This document shows positions 54,872-63,010 of a stretch of 64,000 nucleotides of DNA, piece by piece; the first letter of the stretch is position 1, and every line of letters starts with the position of its first letter. Both the position numbers and the translations under genes were made by a program. Source of the DNA: Pseudooceanicola marinus (lineage in GTDB: Bacteria; Pseudomonadota; Alphaproteobacteria; Rhodobacterales; Rhodobacteraceae); NCBI RefSeq assembly GCF_002786295.1, contig NZ_PGTC01000009.1, forward strand, positions 434,001-498,000. The letters are read 5' to 3'. The notes below the pieces were generated by a model. It saw nothing but the letters and a program-made list of their open reading frames with translations. It searched no databases and was not told where the DNA came from.

Positions 54872-55333
54872 TTGCCAGCGGAACGTCCGCAATCGGTGTT
54901 GTTCTGCTGCGACCACAACGCGGTCCGTTCCCCCATGGCCGAGGGCATCATGAAGAAGCTCTACGGTATGGATATCTACGTGCAATCCGTGGGGGTGAAG
55001 AACGATCTGGAGATCGACGGCTTCGCCATCGCCGTCTGCCAGGAGCTGGGGGTGGAGTTGTCGCGCCACCGCTCGCGGTCCTTCGAGGAGATGCAGCAAT
55101 GGGGCGATGACCTGTCCTCCTTTGACCTGGTGGTCGCCCTGTCGCCCGCCAGCCAGCGGTCCGCGCTGGAGCTGACGCGCTATTTTCATCTTGACGTGGA
55201 GTACTGGCCGATCATGGATCCCACGGGCATCGGCGAGACGCGCGAGCAGAAGCTGAACGCCTACCGGCAGAGCCGGGACCAGATCATCTCGAAGCTGAAG
55301 GACCGTTTTGGTCCCCCTACAGAGGCCGCATGA
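54872..55333 (+). CDS. Low-molecular-weight protein-tyrosine-phosphatase-like protein
   Basis: A 153-aa cytoplasmic protein of the LMW-PTP/arsenate-reductase fold. The P-loop CxxxxxR(S) appears as CDHNAVRSP near the N-terminus, and the general-acid aspartate lies in IMDPTG. The only start that keeps the P-loop is the TTG at 54872, with GGAGG upstream. It may dephosphorylate a protein or small molecule; members next to UPF0262 in this family are uncharacterised. It overlaps the following NTF2-like gene by four bases. Confidence 0.82.
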   Translation: MPAERPQSVLFCCDHNAVRSPMAEGIMKKLYGMDIYVQSVGVKNDLEIDGFAIAVCQELGVELSRHRSRSFEEMQQWGDDLSSFDLVVALSPASQRSALELTRYFHLDVEYWPIMDPTGIGETREQKLNAYRQSRDQIISKLKDRFGPPTEAA

Positions 55334-55728
55334 CCCAGATACTCCAGCGCTATTTCGATGCCTTCAACGCGGGCGATACCGATGCCATGCTCGACTGCCT
55401 GTCCGAGGATGTCCGTCACCATGTGAACGAGGGCCAGGTGCGCACCGGCAAGGCGCTCTTTGCCGAATTCAACGCCCACATGACCCGCTGCTACAAGGAA
55501 CGTCTGACCGACATGGTGCTGTTCGAGGCCGAGGGCGGGCGCCGCATGGCGGCCGAGTTCGTGGTCAACGGCACCTACCTGGCGACCGACGAAGGCTTGC
55601 CCGAGGCCAAGGGCCAGACCTACCGCCTGCCGGCCGGCAGCTTCTTCGACGTGGACGAAGATGGTCTGATCTGCCGCGTGACGACCTATTACAACCTCGC
55701 GGACTGGGTGGCCCAGGTCTCCGCATGA
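55330..55728 (+). CDS. NTF2-like (SnoaL/ketosteroid-isomerase fold) protein
   Basis: A 132-aa cytoplasmic protein. The N-terminal LQRYFDAFNAGDTDAMLDCLSEDVRHHVN and the C-terminal GSFFDVDEDGLICRVTTYYNL are the alpha+beta cone hallmark of NTF2-like proteins. Ligand and activity are unknown; the fold may be a hydrolase, isomerase or a simple small-molecule binder. It overlaps genes on both sides by ATGA, giving a tightly coupled phosphatase-NTF2-GNAT-nitrilase run. Confidence 0.85.
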   Translation: MTQILQRYFDAFNAGDTDAMLDCLSEDVRHHVNEGQVRTGKALFAEFNAHMTRCYKERLTDMVLFEAEGGRRMAAEFVVNGTYLATDEGLPEAKGQTYRLPAGSFFDVDEDGLICRVTTYYNLADWVAQVSA

Positions 55729-56303
55729 AGGTCGAGGTCCTGACAGGGCAGGCGCTGGAGGCTGCGCTGGATGACGTAGCCCGGCTGCGCATCGAGGTCT
55801 TCCGCGCCTGGCCCTATCTCTACGACGGCGACCTGGCCTATGAACGGCGCTACCTGACCGAGTATCGGGCCGAAAGCGCCGTGGTCGTGGCCGCCGTCGA
55901 CGCGGGCCGGATCGTGGGCGTCGCCACCGGCATGGCGATGGAGGCCCATGCGGAGGATTTCGCGGCAGCCTTCGCCGACCGGCCCGAGCCGCTGAACCAG
56001 ATCTTCTACTGCGCCGAGTCGGTGCTGCTGCCCGAATACCGGGGCCGTGGCCTGGGGCATGCCTTCTTCGACGCGCGTGAAGCCCATGCTCGCACCTTGG
56101 GCCGCCGCTATTCCGCTTTCTGCGGGGTGCAGCGGCCAGAGGATCATCCGGCACGGCCCGCGGATTATCGGCCGCTGGACGGGTTCTGGCGCAAACGCGG
56201 CTATGAACCGCTGCCCGGCGTCGTCGCGCACTTCCGCTGGACCGACATCGGCGACAGCGAGCAGACCTCCCACCCGCTGCAATTCTGGATGAAGACCCTA
56301 TGA
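55725..56303 (+). CDS. GNAT family N-acetyltransferase
   Basis: A 192-aa acyltransferase. The acetyl-CoA P-loop (Arg-x-x-Gly-x-Gly) appears as SVLLPEYRGRGLGHAFFDAREAHAR (about residues 100-125), preceded by VVVAAVDAGRIVGVATGMAME. The C-terminal KRGYEPLPGVVAHFRWTDI contributes a substrate loop. The substrate is unknown, but the following gene encodes a C-N hydrolase, so acylation and deamidation of a related compound is possible. It starts ATG at 55725 overlapping the NTF2 stop. Confidence 0.85.
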   Translation: MKVEVLTGQALEAALDDVARLRIEVFRAWPYLYDGDLAYERRYLTEYRAESAVVVAAVDAGRIVGVATGMAMEAHAEDFAAAFADRPEPLNQIFYCAESVLLPEYRGRGLGHAFFDAREAHARTLGRRYSAFCGVQRPEDHPARPADYRPLDGFWRKRGYEPLPGVVAHFRWTDIGDSEQTSHPLQFWMKTL

Positions 56304-57175
56304 AGATCGCCGCCGCCGCCTATCCTCTGACACGGTTCGACACCTGGGCCGATTACGAGGCCAAGCTGACCCACTGGGTGGGCGAGGCCGCAGGGCAGGG
56401 CGCCGATCTTCTGGTATTCCCTGAATACGGGGCCATGGAACTGGCGACCCTGGGCGGCGAGGCGGTCTGTGCCGACCTGGCGCGGGCGACACGGCAGGTG
56501 TCCGATGTGATGGAGGAGGCGAACCAGCTGCACCGCGATCTCTGCGCGCGATATGGCGTCCACATCCTTGGCGCCTCGGGCCCGGCGATCCGCGCCGATG
56601 GATCCATCGTGAATCGCGCGCATCTGCACACGCCCACCGGGCAGACCGGGTTCCAGGACAAGGTCGTGATGACCCTTTGGGAGCGGGACCCCTGGCAGGT
56701 CACCGGCACCGGCCCTCTGAAGGTCTTTGACACCGCCCTGGGCAAGATCGCGATCAACATCTGCTATGACAGCGAGTTCCCCCTGCAGGCCCGCGCACAG
56801 CGGGCGGCGGAGCTGCTGCTGGTGCCCTCGGCCACCGACGCGCTGGAGGGCTTCTGGCGCGTGCGCATCGGAGCCATGGCGCGCGCCCTTGAAAATCAAT
56901 GCGTTGCGGTTATGTCCTCGATCATCGGTGACTTCCCCGCGCTGGATGCGGTGGATGTCAGCGTGGGCATGGGCGGCATCTTCGGCCCGCCCGACGACGG
57001 CTTCCCGCCGACGGGCGTCCTGGCCGAAGGGGTGTTGAACCAGCCCGGCTGGACCTATGCCGAGGTGGACCTGGAGGCCGTCCGCCATGTGCGAAATTCG
57101 GGCCGCGTCCGCAATCTGGCCCACTGGCATGAGCAGGCGGGTGAGGATTCCGTCGAATCCTGTCCGCTGAGGTAG
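56300..57175 (+). CDS. Carbon-nitrogen hydrolase (nitrilase/amidase superfamily)
   Basis: A 291-aa hydrolase with the Glu-Lys-Cys triad: Glu in [11 protein letters not shown], Lys in [13 protein letters not shown], Cys in NICYDSEFP. Substrates for this branch include amides and carbamoyl compounds. It overlaps the GNAT stop by four bases. Length and motifs are standard for the superfamily; a specific substrate cannot be read. After it comes the infA gene, with 89 bases between. Confidence 0.88.
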   Translation: MKIAAAAYPLTRFDTWADYEAKLTHWVGEAAGQGADLLVFPEYGAMELATLGGEAVCADLARATRQVSDVMEEANQLHRDLCARYGVHILGASGPAIRADGSIVNRAHLHTPTGQTGFQDKVVMTLWERDPWQVTGTGPLKVFDTALGKIAINICYDSEFPLQARAQRAAELLLVPSATDALEGFWRVRIGAMARALENQCVAVMSSIIGDFPALDAVDVSVGMGGIFGPPDDGFPPTGVLAEGVLNQPGWTYAEVDLEAVRHVRNSGRVRNLAHWHEQAGEDSVESCPLR

Positions 57176-57264
57176 ATTATTTCCTTGAATTTCTGCCGAT
57201 CTGCGCCCATTTACGCGTCACGGTCGCGCTCTTCGCGCGTCCCTTACTGAAAACAGGAGACCAC

Positions 57265-57483
57265 ATGGCCAAGGAAGACATTCTCGAATTCCCCGGCGTC
57301 GTGAAGGAACTCCTGCCCAATGCGACATTCCGGGTCGAGCTCGAGAACGGCCATGAAATCATCGCACATACGGCAGGCAAGATGCGCAAGAACCGCATCC
57401 GCGTTCTGGCTGGCGACAAGGTGCAGGTCGAAATGACCCCCTACGATCTGACCAAGGGTCGGATCAACTACCGCTTCAAGTGA
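57265..57483 (+). CDS. infA: Translation initiation factor IF-1
   Basis: The 72-aa OB-fold (S1-like) protein binds the ribosomal A site during initiation. It starts [20 protein letters not shown] and ends [27 protein letters not shown], matching IF-1 over its full length. It has AACAGGAGACC upstream. Short palindrome CGCGCA-GTG-TGCGCG at 57489-57503 just after the stop may be a weak hairpin. The conserved neighbour maf follows. Confidence 0.97.
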   Translation: MAKEDILEFPGVVKELLPNATFRVELENGHEIIAHTAGKMRKNRIRVLAGDKVQVEMTPYDLTKGRINYRFK

Positions 57484-57531
57484 CGCCGCGCGCAGTGTGC
57501 GCGACTCACGTCCCAAACAAGAGGGCCTGAC

Positions 57532-58119
57532 TTGAAACTCGTCCTCGGATCGGGCAGCCCCCGGCGGCTGGAGCTTCTGGCCCAGCTGGGGGTCGTTCCC
57601 GACGACATCCGCCCCCCCGACATTGATGAAACGCCCGCTAGGGCCGAGCTGCCGCGCCCCTATTGTCAGCGCATGGCCCGGGAAAAGGCGCAGGCCGTGC
57701 CTGCCGCCGAGGATGAGATCGTGCTGGTGGCCGATACCACCGTGGCCCTCGGGCGCCGCATTCTGGGCAAGCCCGCGGATGCGGGCGAGGCGGCCGCGTT
57801 CCTCTACGCCATGTCGGGCCGGCGCCACCGCGTCGTCACCGCTCTTGCGGTGAAGCGGGGCGATCAGCTCTGGCAACGCGACGTGGTGACAGCGGTGAAG
57901 ATGAAGCACCTCTCGGATGACGAGGTGAACGGTTATCTCGCCACCGGCGACTGGCAGGGCAAGGCCGGGGGCTATGGCATCCAGGGGCCTGCGGGTGCCT
58001 TCGTGCCCTGGCTTCAGGGCTCCTATTCCGCGGTCATGGGTCTGCCCCTGGCCGAAACCGCCACGCTGCTGACAGCCGCCGGATGGCCGCTGTGGCAGGA
58101 CAGGGAGGCCATCGCATGA
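57532..58119 (+). CDS. maf: Maf-like nucleotide pyrophosphatase
   Basis: House-cleaning NTP pyrophosphatase of 195 aa. Motifs: [12 protein letters not shown] (SxxR), [14 protein letters not shown] (catalytic aspartate), [12 protein letters not shown] and [13 protein letters not shown] start at 57532 is the only one giving the N-terminal motif; AGAGGGC lies before it. It belongs to the infA-maf-RNase E/G-yacG cluster of alphaproteobacteria and overlaps the next gene by four bases. Confidence 0.93.
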   Translation: MKLVLGSGSPRRLELLAQLGVVPDDIRPPDIDETPARAELPRPYCQRMAREKAQAVPAAEDEIVLVADTTVALGRRILGKPADAGEAAAFLYAMSGRRHRVVTALAVKRGDQLWQRDVVTAVKMKHLSDDEVNGYLATGDWQGKAGGYGIQGPAGAFVPWLQGSYSAVMGLPLAETATLLTAAGWPLWQDREAIA

Positions 58120-59225
58120 AGGGCCGTCAGATCGTTCTCGACACCCGGGTGTTCCCCACGCCCGAGGGCGAGGAAACCGTGGAAATGGCCGCCCTGATCG
58201 AGGATGGCCGTCTGATGGACCTGCTGGTGGATCATCCCGCCCAGGTGGCCCCCGGCACGATCTATCGCGCCGTGGCCGACCGACCCGTGAAAGGGCAGGG
58301 GGGCATGTTCGTGACCACCCCCGACGGCGCCGCCTTCCTGCGTCAGGTCAAGGGCATCGCTCCGGGCGATGTGATGCTGGTCCAGGTCACCGGCTACCCC
58401 GAGCCGGGCAAGGCCCTGCCGGTCACCGCCAAGATCCTGTTCAAGAGCCGCTATGCCATCGTCACCCCCGGCGCGCCCGGGATGAACATCTCGCGCTCCA
58501 TCAAGGACGATGACCTGCGCGATGAGCTGCAGGTGCTGGCGCATGAGTGTTTCGCCGATCACCCGGTGGCCGCGCGGGGCGCGGGGCTGATCCTGCGCTC
58601 GGTCTGTGCCGAGGCGGATCCCGAGGCCGTGGCCGAGGATATCCGCGCCATGGCCGATCTGGCCGAACAGGTGCTGGCGGATGAGGGGGCGGAGGCCGAG
58701 CTCTTGCTCGACGGCCCGTCCGCCCATGATCTCGCCCTGCGCGACTGGGAGGTGGGCGACGTGCTGGACAGCGCCGCGCTGCCCGCGAAGGAGCGCCAGA
58801 GCGCCTTCGAGCTCGCCGAGGTGCTGGAGCTGGCCGCGCCGATGTGGTCGGGCCTGTCGCTGCCGGGCGGCGGACGCGTCTTCGTCGAGGCCACCCGCGC
58901 GGCGGTCTGCGTCGATGTGAACACCGGCGGCGACAACAGCCCCGCAGCCGGGTTCAAGGCCAACCTGGCCGCCGCCCGCGAGCTGCCCCGCATCCTGCGC
59001 GTGCGGGGTCTGGGCGGCATCATCTACCTGGACCTCGCCCCCATGGGGAAGAAGGACCGCCGCCAGTTCGAAAGCGTCCTCCGTGCAGCCTTCAAGAGCG
59101 ATCCGGTGGACACGGTCCTGGCCGGTTGGTCGCCCCTGGGTAACTACGAACTGCAGCGGAAACGCGCCCGGCTTCCGCTGGACCACTTTGCGGAAAGCTA
59201 TGCCGATGACCTGTCCGATCTGTAA
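58116..59225 (+). CDS. Ribonuclease E/G family protein
   Basis: A 369-aa endoribonuclease of the RNase E/G family. A degenerate S1-like N-terminus precedes the catalytic domain: [12 protein letters not shown] and [13 protein letters not shown] hold the metal-binding aspartates. The zinc-link CPxCxG motif of full RNase E/G is missing; this short form occurs beside maf and yacG in alphaproteobacteria. [11 protein letters not shown] at 58116 overlaps the maf stop by four bases. Its 3' end overlaps yacG by 20 bases. Confidence 0.88.
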   Translation: MKGRQIVLDTRVFPTPEGEETVEMAALIEDGRLMDLLVDHPAQVAPGTIYRAVADRPVKGQGGMFVTTPDGAAFLRQVKGIAPGDVMLVQVTGYPEPGKALPVTAKILFKSRYAIVTPGAPGMNISRSIKDDDLRDELQVLAHECFADHPVAARGAGLILRSVCAEADPEAVAEDIRAMADLAEQVLADEGAEAELLLDGPSAHDLALRDWEVGDVLDSAALPAKERQSAFELAEVLELAAPMWSGLSLPGGGRVFVEATRAAVCVDVNTGGDNSPAAGFKANLAAARELPRILRVRGLGGIIYLDLAPMGKKDRRQFESVLRAAFKSDPVDTVLAGWSPLGNYELQRKRARLPLDHFAESYADDLSDL

Positions 59226-59406
59226 CGGAAAGACCGATCCTGACTATCGCCCCTTCTGCTCGCGGCGATGCGCGGACCGCGACCTGGCGCGCTGGATGAA
59301 CGGCAGCTATGCCGTGCCCTCGACCAACCCGGAGGACATCGAGGCGGCCATCGACGCGGTCGAGGAAGAGGTTGAGAAGGCGTTGAAGTCGCAGCGGTTT
59401 TCCTGA
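59206..59406 (+). CDS. yacG: DNA gyrase inhibitor YacG (zinc-binding)
   Basis: A 66-aa zinc protein. The C4 site is CPIC and CSRRC ([27 protein letters not shown]), with the DLARW signature of YacG, which inhibits gyrase in E. coli. An ATG two codons earlier (59200) is the alternative start. It overlaps the RNase gene in a different frame. Confidence 0.93.
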   Translation: MTCPICNGKTDPDYRPFCSRRCADRDLARWMNGSYAVPSTNPEDIEAAIDAVEEEVEKALKSQRFS

Positions 59407-59487
59407 ACGGTTCCGGGGTGTTGGGCGCCGTCCCGCGGCCGTTTGGGGCGTGTCGCAAGAGGGGCGCATCTTTTTGCAAAAACCCTC

Positions 59488-59516
59488 TGGACACTCCCGC
59501 GCCCCTCGCCTAGAAC
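59488..59516 (+). promoter_or_regulatory. Promoter of tRNA-Phe
   Basis: -35 TGGACA (59488-59493), 17-base spacer, -10 TAGAAC (59511-59516), 31 bases upstream of the mature tRNA. Just ahead lies a perfect TTTTTGCAAAAA palindrome (59471-59482) nested inside AGAGGG/CCCTCT arms, which could terminate the yacG transcript. Confidence 0.5.
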
Positions 59517-59547
59517 GCCTCCACCCAACGGCAAACGCCGTTCCCGT

Positions 59548-59622
59548 GCCCGGGTAGCTCAGGGGTAGAGCAGTGGATTGAAAATCCTCGTGTCGGTGGT
59601 TCGATTCCGCCCCCGGGCACCA
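59548..59622 (+). tRNA. tRNA-Phe (anticodon GAA)
   Basis: Acceptor GCCCGGG pairs with CCCGGGC, discriminator A and encoded CCA. D-arm GCTCAGGGGTAGAGC, anticodon arm GTGGA-TTGAAAA-TCCTC with anticodon GAA (phenylalanine), T-arm GGTTCGATTCC. The second anticodon-stem pair is T-T. Length 75. Confidence 0.95.
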
Positions 59623-59803
59623 TTACACTCCCGTGAATCATTGGTTTCGCTTCAGCTTCTCGCTTGTACCGGGAGCCGCAGACCATTTCCTCGCCCACGT
59701 TCACCTTTCGCAAGGCTTGAATGTTCTACTTCAGCCGCCGTGTGTCCTCTCACCCTGAGGTAAACCTTGAGCGCAGCTGCGCGTTGCTGGATTTCAGCCT
59801 TGG

Positions 59804-60670
59804 CTATTGCGGCGGCATGGCGTGGCCCGCGAAGGTCAGGGCGTCCTGGGCGGCGGTGGAAAGGGTTTCCCGGCGATAGGCCGCAGAGACCTCGAGAGGG
59901 CCTGGGGGGCGTTCGACGATGATCCGGACCAGCTGGCCGCTCTCCAGTTCCTGCCGAACGGCAAGCTCGGGTACCAGGGCCAGGCCCATGCCGTTCACGG
60001 CAAGGCGGATCATCATGAAGAGGCTGTCGGAATGGGTGAAACGATGGTGCCGGCCAGCGCCGAATGCGGGGGTGCGGGTGCTGTCGTGGATCGGGGAGTC
60101 CCAATTGTAGCCGATGATGGGGGAGCGGGAGAGGGCCTCTTCGTCGAGCGTGTCGCCATAGCGGGACGGGGCACCGACCCATATCATGGGGAACTGTCCC
60201 ACTGGCACGAGCTTCAGCTCCGGTTGCGCCGTGTCGGTCGAGAGGAAGGCGAGGTCGAGCTGGCCGGTGGTGAGATGTTTGAGCAAAGTCGCGCTCTGGT
60301 TCACTTCGATCTCCAGCCGCAGGGCCGGGTGCCGCGCTTCCATGTGGTCGACCAGCGCCATCAGCCAGGTGGCCGCCACTGGCCCGTTGGCGCCCAGCCG
60401 CAGCCGGGTTGCGCGGGACTGCGGGGCGTTCTGAAACGACAGGTCGTCTGTCAGGCGCAGCACCTGGCGTGCGTAGTCCAAAAGCTCTGCGCCCTGGGGG
60501 GTGAGGCTGAGGCCGGCATCGCGCAGCACCAGCGTCACGCCCAGCTCCTCCTCCAGTCCGCGGATCCTGGCCGAGACGGAGGGTTGCGAGATGTTCAGCG
60601 CCTCCGCCGCCTTGCGGAAGCTGCCGAGGCGATTGACCCAGTAGAAGGTGCGCAGGCTATGGATCTGCAT
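59804..60670 (-). CDS. LysR family transcriptional regulator
   Basis: A 288-aa regulator. The N-terminal helix-turn-helix is HSLRTFYWVNRLGSFRKAAEALNISQPSVSARIRGLEEELGVTL, followed by a LysR effector domain (LRLGANGPVAATWLMALVDHMEARHPAL and SDSLFMMIRLAVNGMGLALVPEL). It is transcribed away from the RraA-like gene, 105 bases apart, which carries two GTGATAGG(G)AAAA boxes, so RraA and downstream genes are the probable targets. Confidence 0.9.
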   Translation of the reverse strand: MQIHSLRTFYWVNRLGSFRKAAEALNISQPSVSARIRGLEEELGVTLVLRDAGLSLTPQGAELLDYARQVLRLTDDLSFQNAPQSRATRLRLGANGPVAATWLMALVDHMEARHPALRLEIEVNQSATLLKHLTTGQLDLAFLSTDTAQPELKLVPVGQFPMIWVGAPSRYGDTLDEEALSRSPIIGYNWDSPIHDSTRTPAFGAGRHHRFTHSDSLFMMIRLAVNGMGLALVPELAVRQELESGQLVRIIVERPPGPLEVSAAYRRETLSTAAQDALTFAGHAMPPQ

Positions 60671-60684
60671 GTTGCCCCCGATGT

Positions 60685-60760
60685 GATAGGAAAATTTTAT
60701 CGCATGGATCAGCTATTTCAAGTGGACCAGGCCCGCGAACCTGTTGCGTGATAGGGAAAA
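60685..60760. promoter_or_regulatory. LysR-type binding sites between lysR and the RraA-like gene
   Basis: GATAGGAAAATTTTATC (60685-60701) is a near-palindrome with ATA/TAT arms in LysR T-N11-A style, and GTGATAGGGAAAA (60748-60760) repeats its left half. Spacing of about 65 bases fits recognition and activation sites. Confidence 0.5.
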
Positions 60761-60775
60761 AGAGTTGGAGATCCC

Positions 60776-61450
60776 ATGACCTATTCCCTTGCCCCCATGC
60801 CCGTCATGATCACCGCCGACAGGCTGGAACGGCTGGCCCAGTTCGAGACCGTCCTGCTGGGGCACTTTCTGGATCGTGGGGTGATGGCGCCGGAAATCCG
60901 CCCGGTGGCGCCGGTGGCACGGCTGGTGGGCACCGCGGTGACCCTCAGTCTGCCGGGGTTCGATTCAACGCTGCTGCATCATGCGGCGGGCTTGCTGCGG
61001 CCCGGAGACGTCCTGGTGATCGACCGGCGGGGGGACCGGCGGGCGGCGTGCCTGGGCGGTGGCGTGGCCCGGGCGATCCGCAATGCCGGGGCCGCCGGGG
61101 TGGTGATCGACGGCTGCCACACCGATACGCAGGAACTGGCGGAGCTTGGCCTGCCGGTCTTCAGTTGCGGCATGGCGGTGCTGACCACGCGGTTGACCGG
61201 GCAGGGGGGCGCGATGAACCGCCCCGTGTCGGTCGGTGGCGTTCCGGTGCTGGCGGGGGATGCGATCCTGGCTGACGACCTGGGCGTCGTGAGCTTGCAT
61301 GCAGCAGAGCTGGACGGTGTTCTGGCGAAGGCCGAGGCGCTACAGGCGCTGACCGATCGTACCATCGCCGGCGTGGCAGCTGGCCATCCCATCGGAGAGC
61401 TGTCTGGCGCCAGCAAGATGGTGGCTGCCCAGGCCGAGGAGATCGCCTGA
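60776..61450 (+). CDS. RraA-like (HMG/CHA aldolase fold) protein
   Basis: A 224-aa protein of the RraA/4-hydroxy-4-methyl-2-oxoglutarate aldolase family. It has GTAVTLSLPGFDSTLLHHAAGLLRPGDVLVIDRRGDRRAACLGGGVARAIRNAGAAGVVIDG, as in the family, but the catalytic loop that normally reads DGxxRD here reads DGCHTD, so the usual arginine is absent. It may be a divergent aldolase, a decarboxylase or a binding protein. TTGGAGATCCC precedes the ATG. Its stop overlaps the luxR start. Confidence 0.8.
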   Translation: MTYSLAPMPVMITADRLERLAQFETVLLGHFLDRGVMAPEIRPVAPVARLVGTAVTLSLPGFDSTLLHHAAGLLRPGDVLVIDRRGDRRAACLGGGVARAIRNAGAAGVVIDGCHTDTQELAELGLPVFSCGMAVLTTRLTGQGGAMNRPVSVGGVPVLAGDAILADDLGVVSLHAAELDGVLAKAEALQALTDRTIAGVAAGHPIGELSGASKMVAAQAEEIA

Positions 61451-62133
61451 TGGCGGCGGCAGGGGCGCAAGTCGATCAGGCCTTCGCTGCCCTTGCGCCA
61501 GGGGTGCTGGGGCTGGTCTACGATTATTCCCCGCAGCCCTTCAGCCCCGACCCGGCCCGCTTCATCTTGCCCGAGGTGATCGAGGCCCGCGGCAGTGCCG
61601 AGCAGCTGGTGGCGGACTGGTGTGGCCGGGCACTTTACCGGGCCGATCCGGTGCAGGGGCGGGCGGCGCGGATGCTGCAACCCTTCGCCTGGAGCTATCA
61701 CGCCGGAGAGCCCTCGCGCATCGCCGCCGACCTTGAACGGCCCGAGGTGGGCGAGGTGCGGGAGCGGCTGCTGTCCTGGGGATTGGGGCGCGGTATGACG
61801 GTGCCTCTGCACCTGCCCGGGCGCGGCTTCGCCACGCTGACGGCCTTTGTAGAGGCAGAGGTGGGGGAGGCGGCTCTGGCGCGCTTCGCGTTGATGGCCT
61901 TCGGGGTGCAGGACCGGATCGGCACGGCCACAGGGCGGGGGCCGCTGTCCCCGCGCGAGGCGGAATGTCTGGGCCATACCGCCGAAGGGCTATCGGCCAA
62001 GCAGATTGCCCATGTTCTGGGGCGGTCCGAAAGCATGGTGGTGAAGCACCTTCAGGCGGCAGCGGTCAAGCTGGGGGCGCGCAACCGCTCTCACGCGGTG
62101 GCGCTGGCCACCCGTCAGGGCTGGATCGCCTGA
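61450..62133 (+). CDS. LuxR family transcriptional regulator (LuxR solo)
   Basis: A 227-aa regulator. The N-terminal autoinducer-binding-type domain keeps DWCGRALYRADPV (conserved Asp-Pro), MLQPFAWSYHA, and GMTVPLHLPGRGFATLT. The C-terminal LuxR helix-turn-helix is LSPREAECLGHTAEGLSAKQIAHVLGRSESMVVKHLQAAAVKL. No luxI synthase lies in the window, so it is a solo that may sense another molecule. It starts at the TGATG junction with the RraA-like gene and overlaps the convergent aldolase by 19 bases. Co-translation with RraA suggests local regulation. Confidence 0.88.
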   Translation: MAAAGAQVDQAFAALAPGVLGLVYDYSPQPFSPDPARFILPEVIEARGSAEQLVADWCGRALYRADPVQGRAARMLQPFAWSYHAGEPSRIAADLERPEVGEVRERLLSWGLGRGMTVPLHLPGRGFATLTAFVEAEVGEAALARFALMAFGVQDRIGTATGRGPLSPREAECLGHTAEGLSAKQIAHVLGRSESMVVKHLQAAAVKLGARNRSHAVALATRQGWIA

Positions 62134-62885
62134 ACCGCGCGATTGGCCGCCTCGCGCAGCAGGCCGACGTCGGAGGTGGCAGAGACCAGGGCATGGCCCC
62201 GCGCAAAGAGGTCCTGCGCCGTCTCGCCGGGCAGGCAGGCGCCCCCCAGCATCTTGCCGCTGGAACGGATCGCTGCCTCCGCCCGACGCAGAGCGTCGGC
62301 CAGTTCGGGCGAGGTGAGGTCGCCGAAGGTGCCGTAATCCGTCGTCAGGTCCAGCGGGCCGAGGAACAGCAGGTCGATGCCGGGCACGGCGGCGATCTCG
62401 GGGATCGCCTCCAGTCCCGCACGGCTTTCGATCATCACCGCCACCAGCAGCGCGTCATTTGCCCGCGCCGCGTGGTCCTCCTCGGCCCCGTAGTCCGCGG
62501 CGCGCGACACGGTGAACTGCGCCCCGCGCCGACCCAATGGCGCATAGCGCGCCGCCTCGGCGATGGCGCGGGCCTGCGCCGCGCTGCGCACGTCGGCCAC
62601 CATCACCCCGTCGAAGCCCGCATCCAGCAGCGGCTTGATCGCTCCGGGCGATCCGTCGCGGGCGCGGGCCATGACGAAGGCGTCTGAGACAGAGCGGATG
62701 GCGCGCAACTCATGCAGGGCGCCGGACAGGTCAGCCGCCGCATGTTCGCGGTCGACGATCAGCAGGGGCAGCCCGGCACTGGCCATCACCTCTGCCACGT
62801 CCGGGGCGCCGAGGAAGAGAAACGCGCCTGCCAGGGGCGTGCCGCCCAGCAGGGTCAGGCGCAGGGATCTGTCGGAAGAGGACAT
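62115..62885 (-). CDS. HpcH/HpaI family aldolase
   Basis: A 256-aa class II pyruvate aldolase-family protein. Motifs: LLIVDREHAAADL (Asp-x-Glu-His), the LDAGFDGVMVADVRSAAQARAIAEAARYAPLGRRG block, VAVMIESRAGLEAI with the metal glutamate, and IDLLFLGPLDLTTDYG with the metal aspartate. The usual strand VRxP before the LDAG block reads FVMARARD, so the substrate arginine may be shifted. It cleaves or makes 4-hydroxy-2-oxo acids. It is convergent with luxR but neighbours RraA, itself an aldolase-fold protein. Confidence 0.86.
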   Translation of the reverse strand: MSSSDRSLRLTLLGGTPLAGAFLFLGAPDVAEVMASAGLPLLIVDREHAAADLSGALHELRAIRSVSDAFVMARARDGSPGAIKPLLDAGFDGVMVADVRSAAQARAIAEAARYAPLGRRGAQFTVSRAADYGAEEDHAARANDALLVAVMIESRAGLEAIPEIAAVPGIDLLFLGPLDLTTDYGTFGDLTSPELADALRRAEAAIRSSGKMLGGACLPGETAQDLFARGHALVSATSDVGLLREAANRAVQAIQP

Positions 62886-63010
62886 CGCATCGCTCCGTTT
62901 TGGCGCAAGGCTAGCGGTGGCAGTGGGGCATGGCAGCCTGCAAGATCTTGCAGCTTACGTGGTCGGGGCGGGTTCGCGCAGGATCGGTGGACGGAATGAA
63001 GGAGGGCAGC

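Noticed and set aside
59510-59713. Minus-strand 67-residue open frame containing GGGIEPPTRGFSIHCSTPELPG
   Set aside because: It is the well-known translation of the antisense of a tRNA (here tRNA-Phe), not a gene.
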